In this document: piece after piece, positions 53,174 through 62,283 of the stretch
Numbering within the stretch: the first letter of the stretch is position 1
Layout: each line of letters opens with the position of its first letter
Assembly (NCBI RefSeq): GCF_000374045.1
Contig: NZ_KB893316.1
Location: forward strand, 62,001 to 126,000
Direction of reading: 5' to 3'
Source of the DNA: Segetibacter koreensis DSM 18137
Lineage (GTDB): Bacteria; Bacteroidota; Bacteroidia; Chitinophagales; Chitinophagaceae
DNA: 64,000 nucleotides
Notes under the pieces: model-generated
What the model was told of the DNA's origin: nothing
Seen by the model: only the letters and a program-made list of their open reading frames with translations
Database searches by the model: none
Program-made: the position numbers and the translations under genes

Positions 53174-53632
53174 TTATCTATTATTTTTTTGCCTAAATTT
53201 AAAAAATCCAGCCTGTATTGACCAGATGTTACCGGCCCGTGCGACGGTAAAGACTATTTTGCCGGTATGAAAGATTATTCCATATCCTGGTTTAAATCCC
53301 ACATACTTACTATAATCTTCCTTGAGATCTGTTCTGGCACTATGATAACCTATACCTCCATAAAATTCAAAAGATTTAATCTTATATCCTACTCTTGGTT
53401 CAATTATTACTGGTATTGTAGGCTCTGTCATTTTGTTGTGTACCTTAAAGCTAAAAGGATAAATTACAAGATGTTCCCTTAGTTTCACAGCTACGAAAGC
53501 CTCACCAACACCGCAATTATAATTTGCATGACTGTAACCAGCAGTGATTGCTAATCCCAGAGGTACAACAGGGCAATTGTTTCTCTGCGCGAACGATAGT
53601 ATCGGAAATAGGAGAATGAATATTGTTTTCAT
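53174..53632 (-). CDS. Small exported protein, probable outer-membrane barrel
   Basis: A 152-residue protein with a short signal peptide (IFILLFPILSFAQ). The mature part is about 135 residues of alternating strands with Gly/Tyr-rich turns (GLAITAGYSHANYNCG, IEPRVGYKIKSFEFYGGIGYH, AGNIWSIQAGFFKF), the pattern of a small eight-stranded outer-membrane barrel. Two or three Cys may form a disulphide. Family not recognised. It lies on the same strand downstream of a 36-residue lipoprotein gene (147 bases). Confidence 0.65.
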   Translation of the reverse strand: MKTIFILLFPILSFAQRNNCPVVPLGLAITAGYSHANYNCGVGEAFVAVKLREHLVIYPFSFKVHNKMTEPTIPVIIEPRVGYKIKSFEFYGGIGYHSARTDLKEDYSKYVGFKPGYGIIFHTGKIVFTVARAGNIWSIQAGFFKFRQKNNR

Positions 53633-53778
53633 TTATTTTTTAATTGTATCCGTACGCTGCTTCCTGATCTGAAATAGCAATTTATCAAATGCTTACAGCC
53701 CACGCTATTGCCATAAATTTTATTATTCAAATATCTTATCGTAGGGCTTGGATCCTTTTCACTGCCAATTCCATCATT

Positions 53779-53889
53779 TTATTTAAAGAATTTTTCGGGC
53801 TTAGTACGATTTTGCCACCAGCTTACACAACCGTTTTTTGGAGTGGAGCAGGACGATAAGGTTATTAGAAGAATGAGGAAAAGTTTCAT
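53779..53889 (-). CDS. Small lipoprotein (36 residues)
   Basis: An ATG at 53889 opens a 36-codon frame ending in TAA at 53779. The product is a textbook short lipoprotein: basic start, MKLFLILLITLSSC with the lipobox Cys at 14, then a short mature peptide containing STPKNGC, VSWWQN and a basic PEKFFK end. After processing only about 23 residues remain attached to the lipid anchor. Function unknown; such mini-lipoproteins are common and often unannotated in this phylum. Confidence 0.6.
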   Translation of the reverse strand: MKLFLILLITLSSCSTPKNGCVSWWQNRTKPEKFFK

Positions 53890-54272
53890 TGGAAAGTTCT
53901 GTTATAGATTAGGCTGAGGAGATGGATTAGAAAAGGTCTTTTGTTTCTGTTATAGACGAAACAATTTTCTTAATGGCTGCAAACAGTAGCTTTCTTACCA
54001 CATCTGGCGTAACTAACAAGTATATTTAAGTAACAGTATTATTTATTAATCCGCTCAATTTCTAAATACTAAAAATGGAATTTATTGAGGATATTAAATT
54101 ATCGTTGGTTTAAGTGTGTATGTAATATAAATTTAGCAGGGCAAATTTTTATGAGACAGGTATCAAGGAGTTTGTTTTTTTCAACATTCTAAAAGTGGAA
54201 TAAATGTTGGACAAGCGACTAACAAAGACGAATTTCGCTTCACTAAAACTATAAAACCAGAAGCACTTTATT
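53890..54272. other. Intergenic region upstream of the exonuclease gene
   Basis: 383 AT-rich bases with no gene or clear promoter seen. Its base composition contrasts with the GC-richer exonuclease gene that follows. Confidence 0.45.
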
Positions 54273-55049
54273 ATGAAAATAGCTACCTACAACGTTAATG
54301 GAATTAATGGACGTCTCCCAGTGCTACTCCGATGGCTTGCTGAAACAACACCCGATGTCGTTTGCCTGCAGGAGCTAAAAGCGCCGCAGGAAAAGTTCCC
54401 TGAGAAAGCTATACAAGATGCCGGTTATCATGCCATCTGGCACGGCCAAAAAAGCTGGAACGGGGTTGCCATACTGGCACGTAACGAGCAGCCGCACGAA
54501 AGATGTAGGATACTTCCCGGTGACGAGGACGATACACATAGCCGGTATATAGAAGCCACCGTCAATGGCATCCTCGTTGGTTGCCTCTATTTGCCAAATG
54601 GCAATCCTGCTCCCGGCCCAAAATTCGATTATAAGCTACGGTGGTTTGAAAGGTTAACTTCACACGCAGCCGGGCTTCTTGCATCTGGTATGCCTGTAGT
54701 CCTGACGGGAGACTATAATGTGATGCCAACAGAAAAGGACGTTTACAAGCCCGAGCGTTGGGGCGATGATGCCTTGTTTCGGCCAGAGGTTCGGTCTGCT
54801 TTCCATACCTTGGTTGGGCAAGGATGGACTGATGCAATACGCAAACTCTATCCTAATGAAACGATTTACACATTTTGGGATTATTTCCGTAACGCTTTTG
54901 GCCGCAATGCAGGTTTGCGCATCGACCACTTCCTGCTCAGTCCACACCTTGACAGTCGCCTCATTGCTGCCGGTGTTGACACGTCTGTTCGAGGATGGGA
55001 AAAATCCAGCGATCACGCTCCCGTATGGATCGAGTTGGCCGACAATTAA
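54273..55049 (+). CDS. xth: Exodeoxyribonuclease III (AP endonuclease family)
   Basis: A 258-residue Mg2+-dependent exonuclease/AP endonuclease of the ExoIII family, which cuts DNA at abasic sites and degrades 3' ends during base excision repair. Family motifs are all present: ATYNVNGINGR, VVCLQELKAP with the metal-binding Glu, YLPNGNP, GDYNVMPTEKD, LRIDHFLLS and SSDHAPVW with the catalytic Asp-His. Sampled 60-base lines of this gene are about 45-52% GC against roughly 28-38% around it, and its codons are unlike its neighbours, which suggests recent acquisition, perhaps from a proteobacterium. It is monocistronic. Confidence 0.93.
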   Translation: MKIATYNVNGINGRLPVLLRWLAETTPDVVCLQELKAPQEKFPEKAIQDAGYHAIWHGQKSWNGVAILARNEQPHERCRILPGDEDDTHSRYIEATVNGILVGCLYLPNGNPAPGPKFDYKLRWFERLTSHAAGLLASGMPVVLTGDYNVMPTEKDVYKPERWGDDALFRPEVRSAFHTLVGQGWTDAIRKLYPNETIYTFWDYFRNAFGRNAGLRIDHFLLSPHLDSRLIAAGVDTSVRGWEKSSDHAPVWIELADN

Positions 55050-55246
55050 TAAGAGCTAATAAATTGATGGAGCAATACGTAATCATCCGTACATTTTCTT
55101 GTCTCGGGAAGATGTTCCAACTCGGAATGTATTGGTTAGTGCAAGAGCACTTGCACGTGCTCATATAGCTTGCAAAAATATAAACGCATTATTTGCAGAC
55201 AGAACTGTTTAAAGGAAGAAAATATATATTTTACATTCCTAAAACA

Positions 55247-56554
55247 ATGAAAATGCACCTACAACGACAACTTGCCTTCTTATTCTTATTTGTTTTTGTT
55301 TCTTTCTTTAATCTTAATGCGCAACCTACAGAACAATTTATTAAAGTAGTGGTTGCACCTGATCATACCAACTGGGAGTATAAAGTAGGGGAGCGGGTAA
55401 AATTTACAGTCTCTGTATTGCAAAACGATAATCTTCTTAAAAATACTATTGTTCGTTACGAACTGGGTCCCGAAAAATTGCCGGCTACAAAAAAAGATTC
55501 TTTGCTGGTGACATCTGGTTCACTCACGGTGCAGAGTGAAGGAATGAAGACATCGGGATTTTTAAGATTAATTGCTTACGCTTATGTAAATGGCAAGCAA
55601 TACAAGGGTCTTGCTACTGCTGGTTTTGAACCAATGAAAATCAGTCCCACTGTTGCCTTGCCTGATGATTTTAATGCCTTTTGGGAAAATGCAAAAAATG
55701 AACTGGCACAAATACCTATTGATGCCACGATCACTTTGTTACCTGAGCGTTGTACAGAAAAAGTAAACGTATATCATGTAAATCTGCAGAATTATGGTAA
55801 CTCCCGCTTATATGGTATTTTGTGTATACCAAAAGCAAACGGAAAATATCCCGCAATATTAAGGGTACCTGGGGCAGGCGTACGGCCCTATAGTGGCGAT
55901 ATAGCCACAGCGGAAAAAGGATTTATAACCCTGGAGATCGGTATACATGGAATACCTGTAACTATGGATCCATCTGTCTATACCAGCTTAGGACAAGGTG
56001 CGCTTTCCAACTACTGGAATTACAATATGGACAATCGAGACCGTTTTTATTATAAAAGGGTTTACCTGGGTTGTGTAAGAGCAAATGATTTTATTGACTC
56101 TTTGCCACAATATGATGGAACCCATCTTGGTGTAACAGGTGGAAGCCAGGGAGGTGCACTTTCAATTATAACAGCAGCCTTAGATTCCAGGGTAAAATAC
56201 CTTGCTGCCTTCTACCCGGCGTTAAGTGATGTAACCGGTTATTTGCAGGGTAGGGCAGGAGGCTGGCCCCATTACTTCGATAAAACTAACATTACTTTTA
56301 ATAATACAAAAGAGAAAATTGCAACTGTTGCTTATTACGATGTCGTGAATTTTGCAAAACAGCTTAAAGTTCCGGGAAATTACTCGTGGGGATTTAATGA
56401 TGAGACTTGTCCCCCGACTTCTATGTATGCAGCATATAATCAAATTAAAGCTCCGAAGCAACTTTACTTGGCTTTGGAAACAGGCCATTGGTCGTATTCA
56501 GAGCAAAATGAAAAGTTAAGTGGTTGGCTACAGGAACAATTAAAAAATAAGTAA
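55247..56554 (+). CDS. Exported acetylxylan-esterase-like alpha/beta hydrolase
   Basis: A 435-residue protein starting at ATG 55247 with a signal peptide (LAFLFLFVFVSFFNLNAQ). Residues 30-135 form a beta-rich N-terminal domain; the rest is an AXE1-type acetyl xylan esterase (cephalosporin-C deacetylase family). The nucleophile Ser lies in GVTGGSQGGAL, a catalytic Asp is expected near SWGFNDETCPP, and the His is in LETGHWSYSEQ. It should remove acetyl groups from hemicellulose or related acetylated sugars in the periplasm. Other carbohydrate genes are not adjacent. An in-frame TTG at 55193 is less likely as a start. Confidence 0.87.
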   Translation: MKMHLQRQLAFLFLFVFVSFFNLNAQPTEQFIKVVVAPDHTNWEYKVGERVKFTVSVLQNDNLLKNTIVRYELGPEKLPATKKDSLLVTSGSLTVQSEGMKTSGFLRLIAYAYVNGKQYKGLATAGFEPMKISPTVALPDDFNAFWENAKNELAQIPIDATITLLPERCTEKVNVYHVNLQNYGNSRLYGILCIPKANGKYPAILRVPGAGVRPYSGDIATAEKGFITLEIGIHGIPVTMDPSVYTSLGQGALSNYWNYNMDNRDRFYYKRVYLGCVRANDFIDSLPQYDGTHLGVTGGSQGGALSIITAALDSRVKYLAAFYPALSDVTGYLQGRAGGWPHYFDKTNITFNNTKEKIATVAYYDVVNFAKQLKVPGNYSWGFNDETCPPTSMYAAYNQIKAPKQLYLALETGHWSYSEQNEKLSGWLQEQLKNK

Positions 56555-57103
56555 GGTTATCATGTAACCAAGTGCAAATTGTATCCTAGGAGTTACAAAC
56601 GAAATTACACAGTATAATTGCTTCCAATTGCACTATGAGGGGATGGTTAAGTTTTGACATTACGCCCTATTAATTTAAAATTAGGAGCCGAATACTCAAC
56701 TTATTTGGCTCCTATTAATATTCTCGAATGCAAGCTTTGTTCACGCTTTTAGGTTTCTTGTAATCATCCATGATTTTCATATGGAATTATCCATGTAAAA
56801 GTTATAATTTCTCTTACTAATTATTTAATTATCGTTAATCATTATTTCACGTCAAACCTTTTTATACAAAGCCCCCTTGGTTGGCGGCGCATTCTCTGCC
56901 AAAAATCTTCTCAAATCAAAAACACCCCGCCAACCTTGAAGCAAGTGCAAAAAAGATGTCTCATCTTAGTCCAGGGAATCCTAGATTTTAAAAATACTGT
57001 ATGGAAGCGTTAAAACTAATAAATGAATTAGTGGGTTGGTGAAAAGTTTGCCTCAATTATAGGGTATAAGAAAAAGGATTTTCTCTTTGAAAAAAAGCAG
57101 CTT
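56555..57103. other. Intergenic region with terminator
   Basis: 549 bases. TAGGAGCC and GGCTCCTA (56682-56689 and 56707-56714) form the core of a longer imperfect stem and probably end the esterase transcript. The rest shows no gene. Confidence 0.5.
56682..56714 (+). terminator. Probable terminator of the esterase gene
   Basis: An 8-bp perfect core stem, extendable on both sides with mismatches, and a 17-base loop, 128 bases after the stop. The T tract is weak. Confidence 0.5.
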
Positions 57104-57589
57104 TTACCTAACAGCTAATTGATTATCTATCCTTTTAGGACGCAAGGAATTCAGATCGATCATCAACTGTTGCAGTTTATCTTTTTTAATTTCTCCTCTT
57201 AGTGTAATTATCCCATTGCTTACACCAGCTTCTACTCCTTTGTATTTTGAAACAATTTTGTCAGTCATTTCTTTTAAATCTTTGTCAGGCGTTATGTCTA
57301 CTGATGCTTCAACTATTATGTTATTAGTTACGTGTTTTACGCCATCTATTTTTTTAATAGCTTTCTCAGCATTTTTACGGCAATCTTCGTCGGGGCATTG
57401 TCCCGTTAAGGTAACAACTCCGTTAACTACTGTTGCACTCACTCCTGCAAGGTTTGGATTGGTTTGTGTCTCTGAACCAATGGCGGTCTGAATATCAGCA
57501 TCCCTGTTTTGTTTGCACGATTGTATTTGAAAGCTTAATATGAACAGCAGTAATACAAGGCAGCAATAGTTTAAAATTTTATTTTTCAT
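57104..57589 (-). CDS. BON-domain lipoprotein
   Basis: A 161-residue lipoprotein (lipobox SFQIQSC, Cys25). The mature part contains two BON domains (about 45-95 and 100-160) with the usual glycine-centred strand pairs: SATVVNGVVTLTGQCPDEDC and VEAGVSNGIITLRGEIKKD. BON domains bind phospholipid or other envelope components; OsmY-like proteins of this type respond to osmotic or envelope stress. Two Cys in CPDEDC could form a disulphide. Monocistronic. Confidence 0.87.
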   Translation of the reverse strand: MKNKILNYCCLVLLLFILSFQIQSCKQNRDADIQTAIGSETQTNPNLAGVSATVVNGVVTLTGQCPDEDCRKNAEKAIKKIDGVKHVTNNIIVEASVDITPDKDLKEMTDKIVSKYKGVEAGVSNGIITLRGEIKKDKLQQLMIDLNSLRPKRIDNQLAVR

Positions 57590-57927
57590 CTTCTTTTTGT
57601 TTTTATCTTATAAACTTAAACAATAGACATCAATATGTCGGAAATATAAAATGGCAGCCACATTGCCACCATTTATATATCTTTTTAACCTCTTTCAACT
57701 TCCTATTTAATAGTTCAAACATAAAAAAGTGTTTAGTTATTAAATATGAAACACCTTTTTTATGCTAAATTATTGTACCACCAGTTGGTGCTAAAAGCAG
57801 TACTATTTATTGCAAAAGCATGGAAACGAATGAAGTGGAGCAACACAAATTCATTAAACGTTACTTTGTATAACTTAGATTATTTATAAGAAAATGAATA
57901 GTGTCATCGTAACCGCACTTGATTATT
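57590..57927. other. Intergenic region with bidirectional hairpin
   Basis: 338 bases; apart from the hairpin at 57720-57764 nothing was recognised. Confidence 0.5.
57720..57764. terminator. Hairpin terminator of the ROK gene
   Basis: CATAAAAAAGTGTTT pairs with AAACACCTTTTTTATG with one bulged C, 164 bases downstream of the ROK stop. The arms supply A and T runs in either direction. Confidence 0.55.
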
Positions 57928-58899
57928 TTAGTGATTTATATTCCATGCTAATGTGCTTGCGCCAAGTATGGCAGCATCTGCTTCATTTAATTCACTAAAA
58001 ATAATTTTTACTTTATTCTTATAAAGAGGAAGTACGTTTTTCTCCATATGTTCTCTTGTGGCTTTTAAAAACAAATCTCCTGCTTTAATCACTCCGCCAA
58101 ACAAGACGATAGCTTCAGGTGACGAAAACATTACAAAGTTTGCCAGGGCTTCGCCAAGTATTTGCCCGGTAAATCGATAAACTTCCTGTGCGAGTGCATC
58201 CCCTTTTAGAGCACATTCATACACTAACCTCGAATTGATTTCATTCAAACTATACTGCCGCATCAGGCTTTCCTGCTGTGTATTTTGTAAAAGTTCTCTC
58301 GCTGTGAGTACTATACCTGTTGCTGAACAGTAAGATTCTAAAGAACCTTCAAGGTCGGTTTTCCAATGTTTTCTTCCACCATGTCTTATAATGGTATGCC
58401 CTAATTCTCCAGCATACCCGTCATGGCCATACACCATTTGTCCATTGCATACAATGCCGCTGCCCATGCCGGTACCTAAAGTAATCATAATAAAATCCTT
58501 AAAGCCTTTTGCAGCGCCAAAAGTCATTTCACCAATTGCAGCAGCATTGGCATCATTGGTTAAAGTGCACGGTAAATTAAATTTTTCGGTCAATAATCTT
58601 GCAAGTGGTATTACCCCGTTCCAACGCAAATTAGGAGCATATTCTATTAAACCTGTATAATAATTTCCATTAGGAGCTCCTACACCAATACCTACTATGT
58701 TGCCTGCTTTTTGCCATGCCTCGATAATTGGCATCAGGTTATCATACAACTCATCTAAGTAAGGTTCGATAGTAGGATAGGTGTTTGTCTTTATTCTACC
58801 TTTTTTTAAAATTTCTCCGCGATGGTTGACAATACCAAACTCAGTATTGGTGCCACCAATATCAATTCCGATTGCATAGTTGGGAGAATACTGATACAT
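57928..58899 (-). CDS. ROK-family sugar kinase (glucokinase-like) lacking the zinc motif
   Basis: A 323-residue ROK protein. The ATP motif is GIDIGGTNTEFG, the sugar-binding/catalytic region is TLTNDANAAAIGE and GTGMGSGIV follows. The His of the ROK signature is present (GELGHTII), but the usual CxCGxxGCxE zinc-binding motif is replaced by a segment around HGGRKHWKTDLEGSLES without Cys until SYCSAT, so the structural zinc is probably absent. No DNA-binding domain, so it is a kinase, not a repressor. Start taken at ATG 58899 because a -7 promoter element lies at 58921-58928; a GTG 42 bases upstream would overlap the promoter. Substrate probably glucose. Confidence 0.87.
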   Translation of the reverse strand: MYQYSPNYAIGIDIGGTNTEFGIVNHRGEILKKGRIKTNTYPTIEPYLDELYDNLMPIIEAWQKAGNIVGIGVGAPNGNYYTGLIEYAPNLRWNGVIPLARLLTEKFNLPCTLTNDANAAAIGEMTFGAAKGFKDFIMITLGTGMGSGIVCNGQMVYGHDGYAGELGHTIIRHGGRKHWKTDLEGSLESYCSATGIVLTARELLQNTQQESLMRQYSLNEINSRLVYECALKGDALAQEVYRFTGQILGEALANFVMFSSPEAIVLFGGVIKAGDLFLKATREHMEKNVLPLYKNKVKIIFSELNEADAAILGASTLAWNINH

Positions 58900-58920
58900 A
58901 ATTTTAGCGCTTAAGGGAGG

Positions 58921-58928
58921 CAAATGTA
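58921..58928 (-). promoter_or_regulatory. -7 promoter element of the ROK gene
   Basis: TACATTTG on the minus strand fits TAnnTTTG exactly; the -33 element is weak (TTTA about 17 bases upstream). It sets the start at ATG 58899. Confidence 0.5.
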
Positions 58929-59221
58929 TAGAAGTTCTCACTATTTAAAGTTGATCTTAAAATATAATCAACCTAAACCTCATTGAAAATTAGAATGAGG
59001 TAAGTTTATTCTTATGTGCATGAATTTAATAACAACAATCATATTGTTATTTGATTGTAGTCAACTTCTCCGTTTATGCAAATTGTTAGGTTTACATGAG
59101 CAAGTTCCATAGCGACAAAAGAAAATAACATCAGCACATTCATTTCAGTATATAAACTATGGACAGCATTTGTATATGAAGCGCGTTGATTGTAATTTTT
59201 TAAAAACTAAAACTTCTTAAT

Positions 59222-59434
59222 ATGAAAAAGAATATGAGTAATGCCGACAGAATAATTCGTTTAGTACTGGCTGTCACATTTGCCATACTATGGTTTCAAC
59301 ATGTTGTTACGGGAATATTGGGAATTATTTTGCTAGTTCTGGCCGGCATTTTTGTAATAACTAGCCTGATCGGCTTCTGCCCGTTATATTCTTTGCTTGG
59401 TATTCACACTAACACAAAGGAAAAGGCGGTATAG
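59222..59434 (+). CDS. DUF2892-family small membrane protein
   Basis: A 70-residue protein with the DUF2892 pattern: MSNADRIIRLVLAVTFA, a second hydrophobic helix ILGIILLVLAGIFVITSLIG and FCPLYSLLGI, whose Cys is conserved in the family. This domain is the membrane part of YgaP-like rhodanese proteins; alone its role is unknown. ATG 59222 or 59234 may be the start. Confidence 0.85.
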   Translation: MKKNMSNADRIIRLVLAVTFAILWFQHVVTGILGIILLVLAGIFVITSLIGFCPLYSLLGIHTNTKEKAV

Positions 59435-59667
59435 CAGCACCTACGATTGCTAAGAACGAAGTAAAAATGCAATTTGTAAAAATGCTGACTGCACTCTTTA
59501 AAAGAAACAAAGTAAACAGCTTTCGATTGTAATTGCTGTATTAAATATCGTTTTTGTTCGAAACTTACGTATTGATCTAATCGTACGGGAAAGGTTTTTA
59601 TGACAAATAATTTAGCTATTGGAAAGAGTTATGTTAATTGAAAAAAACTTATTTTAATTTACAAAGA

Positions 59668-59889
59668 ATGGCAAACGATAAGAATGCATATGTAGATGAT
59701 TATCAAAAAAGAAAGAACATAAGTGGGAACGGGGTGTCGGGCAGTGTTTATGGGCTGGCTTTTATTGGCGCGCTGATCTATTACATACAGCATGCCACTA
59801 CATTTATTATGGGAGTTTTGGGTTTTTTAAAAGCACTTGTCTGGCCTGCCATATTAACTTACAAGTTGATGGAGTACTTGAAATTGTAG
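59668..59889 (+). CDS. Small membrane protein of unknown function
   Basis: A 73-residue protein starting at ATG 59668 (MANDKNAYVDDYQ), chosen over a TTG ten codons upstream. A hydrophilic, basic N-terminus is followed by two hydrophobic segments (VYGLAFIGALIYYI and FIMGVLGFLKALVWPAILTY). It resembles small conserved membrane proteins found beside stress genes. No function known. Confidence 0.6.
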   Translation: MANDKNAYVDDYQKRKNISGNGVSGSVYGLAFIGALIYYIQHATTFIMGVLGFLKALVWPAILTYKLMEYLKL

Positions 59890-59984
59890 ATACAATAATT
59901 ATGGCCAGTTAATTCGAAATTTATACGAAAGGATTGTGAATAAGCTCTGATTGAATAAGCTTTAAAATATCGACCGTAACCAAA

Positions 59985-60995
59985 TTGGACTCCCTCACCC
60001 ATATTGCCCTCGGAGCTTGTATCGGTGAAGCTTTTTTTGAAAAAGGATTTGCTAAAAAAGCTATGGTGTGGGGAGCGTTGGCGCAAAGTATTCCTGATAT
60101 TGATTTCATTGCGTCGTTCTGGTTAAATACATCTGAGAACTTATTAGCTCACCGCGGTTTTACACACTCAATTTTATTTGCGCTACTCATTATTCCACTA
60201 TTTGCACTAATTGCCGATAAAATTCATCGGCCACACAATATTCAATTCAAAACCTGGCTTTTATTCTTTTCTACCGAAGTCTTTCTTCATTTATTCATTG
60301 ATGGTTTTAATAATTACGGAATAGGGTGGTTGGAACCTTTTAGTCATGCCCGTTTTTCTTTTAATACCATTTATGTAGCCGATCCATTTTTTTCGATCTG
60401 GCCAGCCATTGCATTTGTCATGCTGCTTATTTTAAATAGAAACAGCCCAAAGAGAAAATTCTGGTGGAGGTTTGGAGTCTTTTTGCCATTTATTTATCTT
60501 GCCTATTGCAGTGTCAACAAAATAAAAATTGATAATGATGTAAGCGAAATTTTCGCAAGACAGAATATTCCTCATCAAAAATACTTTACTACACCAGCCC
60601 CCTTACAAAACTGGTTGTGGTACGTTGTAGCAGGAAATGACAAGGGCTATTACGTTGGCTTTCGTTCTTTGTTTGACACGAAGAAGCAAATGAACTTTCA
60701 ATATTTTCCTCGCAACGACTCTTTATTAAAACCATTAAGGGATCATCGCGACTTACAAAACCTTCTGCGCTTTTCTCAAAATTTTTTTACGGTAGAGAAA
60801 TCGGGTGATGGTTTAATTTTTAATGATTTACGTTTTGGACAAATTATTGGGTGGAAAAATCCGAAGGAGCAATTTGTATTTCATTATTACCTTCAGCATC
60901 CTGAAGACAACAAATTGGTAGTACAGCGTGGCCGTTTTGCTAAATGGAATGGGGATGTCATAAAAGCTTTATTGAAAAGAATAAAGGGGAACTAA
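59985..60995 (+). CDS. YdjM-like membrane-bound metal-dependent hydrolase family protein
   Basis: A 336-residue inner-membrane protein of the YdjM/LexA-binding family. The conserved start DSLTHIALGACIGEAF immediately follows a TTG at 59985, and no upstream in-frame ATG fits, so TTG is the real start. HRGFTHSILFALL carries the family His motif, and several hydrophobic helices follow; after about residue 180 a soluble domain of 150 residues begins. Predicted hydrolase by family name only; the true substrate is unknown. Confidence 0.85.
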   Translation: MDSLTHIALGACIGEAFFEKGFAKKAMVWGALAQSIPDIDFIASFWLNTSENLLAHRGFTHSILFALLIIPLFALIADKIHRPHNIQFKTWLLFFSTEVFLHLFIDGFNNYGIGWLEPFSHARFSFNTIYVADPFFSIWPAIAFVMLLILNRNSPKRKFWWRFGVFLPFIYLAYCSVNKIKIDNDVSEIFARQNIPHQKYFTTPAPLQNWLWYVVAGNDKGYYVGFRSLFDTKKQMNFQYFPRNDSLLKPLRDHRDLQNLLRFSQNFFTVEKSGDGLIFNDLRFGQIIGWKNPKEQFVFHYYLQHPEDNKLVVQRGRFAKWNGDVIKALLKRIKGN

Positions 60996-61092
60996 TCTTG
61001 TTGTTATAAAATCTGGTCGATCTTAATTATTACTCATGTATTACTGCACCCGCTATTTCATCCACTTTCACTAGTTGATGGGGAAGCACATT

Positions 61093-61560
61093 TTATCTTT
61101 TCTCAAACCGCCCCGAAACAGAGTCTATTTTAATTCTGTACATCACGTGCTTAACCCTGTTAGCGTCATCTAATTCTCCTGTTACTTCATGTTCATGTGC
61201 ATGAATTGTACTGCTTGTTCTTAATGTAAATACCCGGTTAAAAAGAATATCTCTTGCCTTTTTTGCTTCTTCGTTTTTCAATTCTTCAAATTTTCCAAAT
61301 ACAAGCACGCTCTGCCAGTTGGCCATATCGATCATCATATCTACTTCAAAACATACATTTGGGTTTTTACGAAGTATTTTCAACTTTGTTCCTTCATTGG
61401 TTTGCCCGTAAATGTATTCTCCATCATAGGCATACGTTACCGGTACAATATAGGGTTGTTTACCATCGGTGCAAGCTAATCTTCCCAAAGCCTGGCTTGA
61501 AAGTATATTTCGGATTTGCATCTCATTTAGTTCCCCGAGCATAAATTTTATTTGTTGCAA
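61093..61560 (-). CDS. Pyridoxamine 5'-phosphate oxidase-family flavin-binding protein
   Basis: A 155-residue split-barrel protein with LGRLACTDGKQPYIVPVTYAY near the N-terminus and VCFEVDMMIDMANWQSVLVFG in the middle, the pattern of small FMN-binding PNPOx-like proteins. Such proteins bind FMN or haem and may act as flavin reductases; they are not involved in vitamin B6 synthesis. Cytoplasmic. Lies 69 bases downstream of a minus-strand hydrolase gene and may share its transcript. Confidence 0.85.
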   Translation of the reverse strand: MQQIKFMLGELNEMQIRNILSSQALGRLACTDGKQPYIVPVTYAYDGEYIYGQTNEGTKLKILRKNPNVCFEVDMMIDMANWQSVLVFGKFEELKNEEAKKARDILFNRVFTLRTSSTIHAHEHEVTGELDDANRVKHVMYRIKIDSVSGRFEKR

Positions 61561-61629
61561 TAAAGAATTAATTATTACAATACATTTTTCTGACTTATGA
61601 TCCTGCTCACCTTGCAGCGGCTATCAAAC

Positions 61630-62274
61630 TTATATGACCTGCAAATATTTTCTAAACCATGCTGTTGCCAGTTCCGCTACTTTATCCAACTTTCCAGGTT
61701 CTTCAAATAAGTGCGAAGCGCCTTGTACTATTACCAAATCTTTGAGGCATTGTAGTTTTTTAAATGCCTGTTTGTTTAACTCTATTACTTCAGTATCGAG
61801 GCCACCAACAATTAAAAGTGTTGGTGCCTTTACATTTTCCAGATGCTCCATAGCGAGGTCTGGGCGGCCACCTCTTGAAACGACTGCATCAATTTCAGCT
61901 TTTTGGGCTGCAGCCTGCAACGCAGATGCAGCCCCCGTACTTGCGCCAAAATACCCAATTCGGCAATCTTTTGCAGCGGGCATTTTTTTCAGCCATTCTG
62001 TAGCATCAATTAATCTTTTTGCTAACAAATCAATATTAAAACGGTTGTAGTAATCTCTGTCTTCTTCTTCCGTAAGCAAGTCGAAGAGCAATGTTCCAAA
62101 GTTGTTCTCATGTAAATGTTCTGCTACCTTTTGGTTTCGTTTACTGAATCTGCTACTGCCACTGCCATGAGAAAAAATAACAATAGCGTTTGCATTTGCC
62201 GGAATAATTAATTCGCCTTTTACGGTTACTTTTCCCGCGGGAATGCTGACATCGCCATGAAACCGTTTATTCAT
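61630..62274 (-). CDS. Alpha/beta hydrolase (dienelactone-hydrolase-like)
   Basis: A 214-residue alpha/beta hydrolase. The oxyanion region is IVIFSHGSGSSRFSKRN and the nucleophile elbow GYFGASTGAASALQAA (Ser in GASTGA); the acid Asp is in LLIVGGLDTEVIE and the His in VQGASHLFEEPG. This subgroup often occurs next to, or fused with, phosphoribosyltransferase-like proteins in stress islands together with erythromycin-esterase-like genes. Cytoplasmic. Cotranscribed with the DUF892 gene, whose stop is 9 bases upstream of its start. Confidence 0.87.
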   Translation of the reverse strand: MNKRFHGDVSIPAGKVTVKGELIIPANANAIVIFSHGSGSSRFSKRNQKVAEHLHENNFGTLLFDLLTEEEDRDYYNRFNIDLLAKRLIDATEWLKKMPAAKDCRIGYFGASTGAASALQAAAQKAEIDAVVSRGGRPDLAMEHLENVKAPTLLIVGGLDTEVIELNKQAFKKLQCLKDLVIVQGASHLFEEPGKLDKVAELATAWFRKYLQVI

Positions 62275-62283
62275 TTTTAAGTT

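Noticed and set aside
53107-53196. 29-codon plus-strand frame MKDNKNES...
   Set aside because: It overlaps the end of a supported minus-strand gene and shows no family feature.
61093-61560. Vitamin B6 synthesis enzyme PdxH
   Set aside because: The protein is a short split-barrel flavin-binding relative; the full PdxH C-terminal signature is absent.
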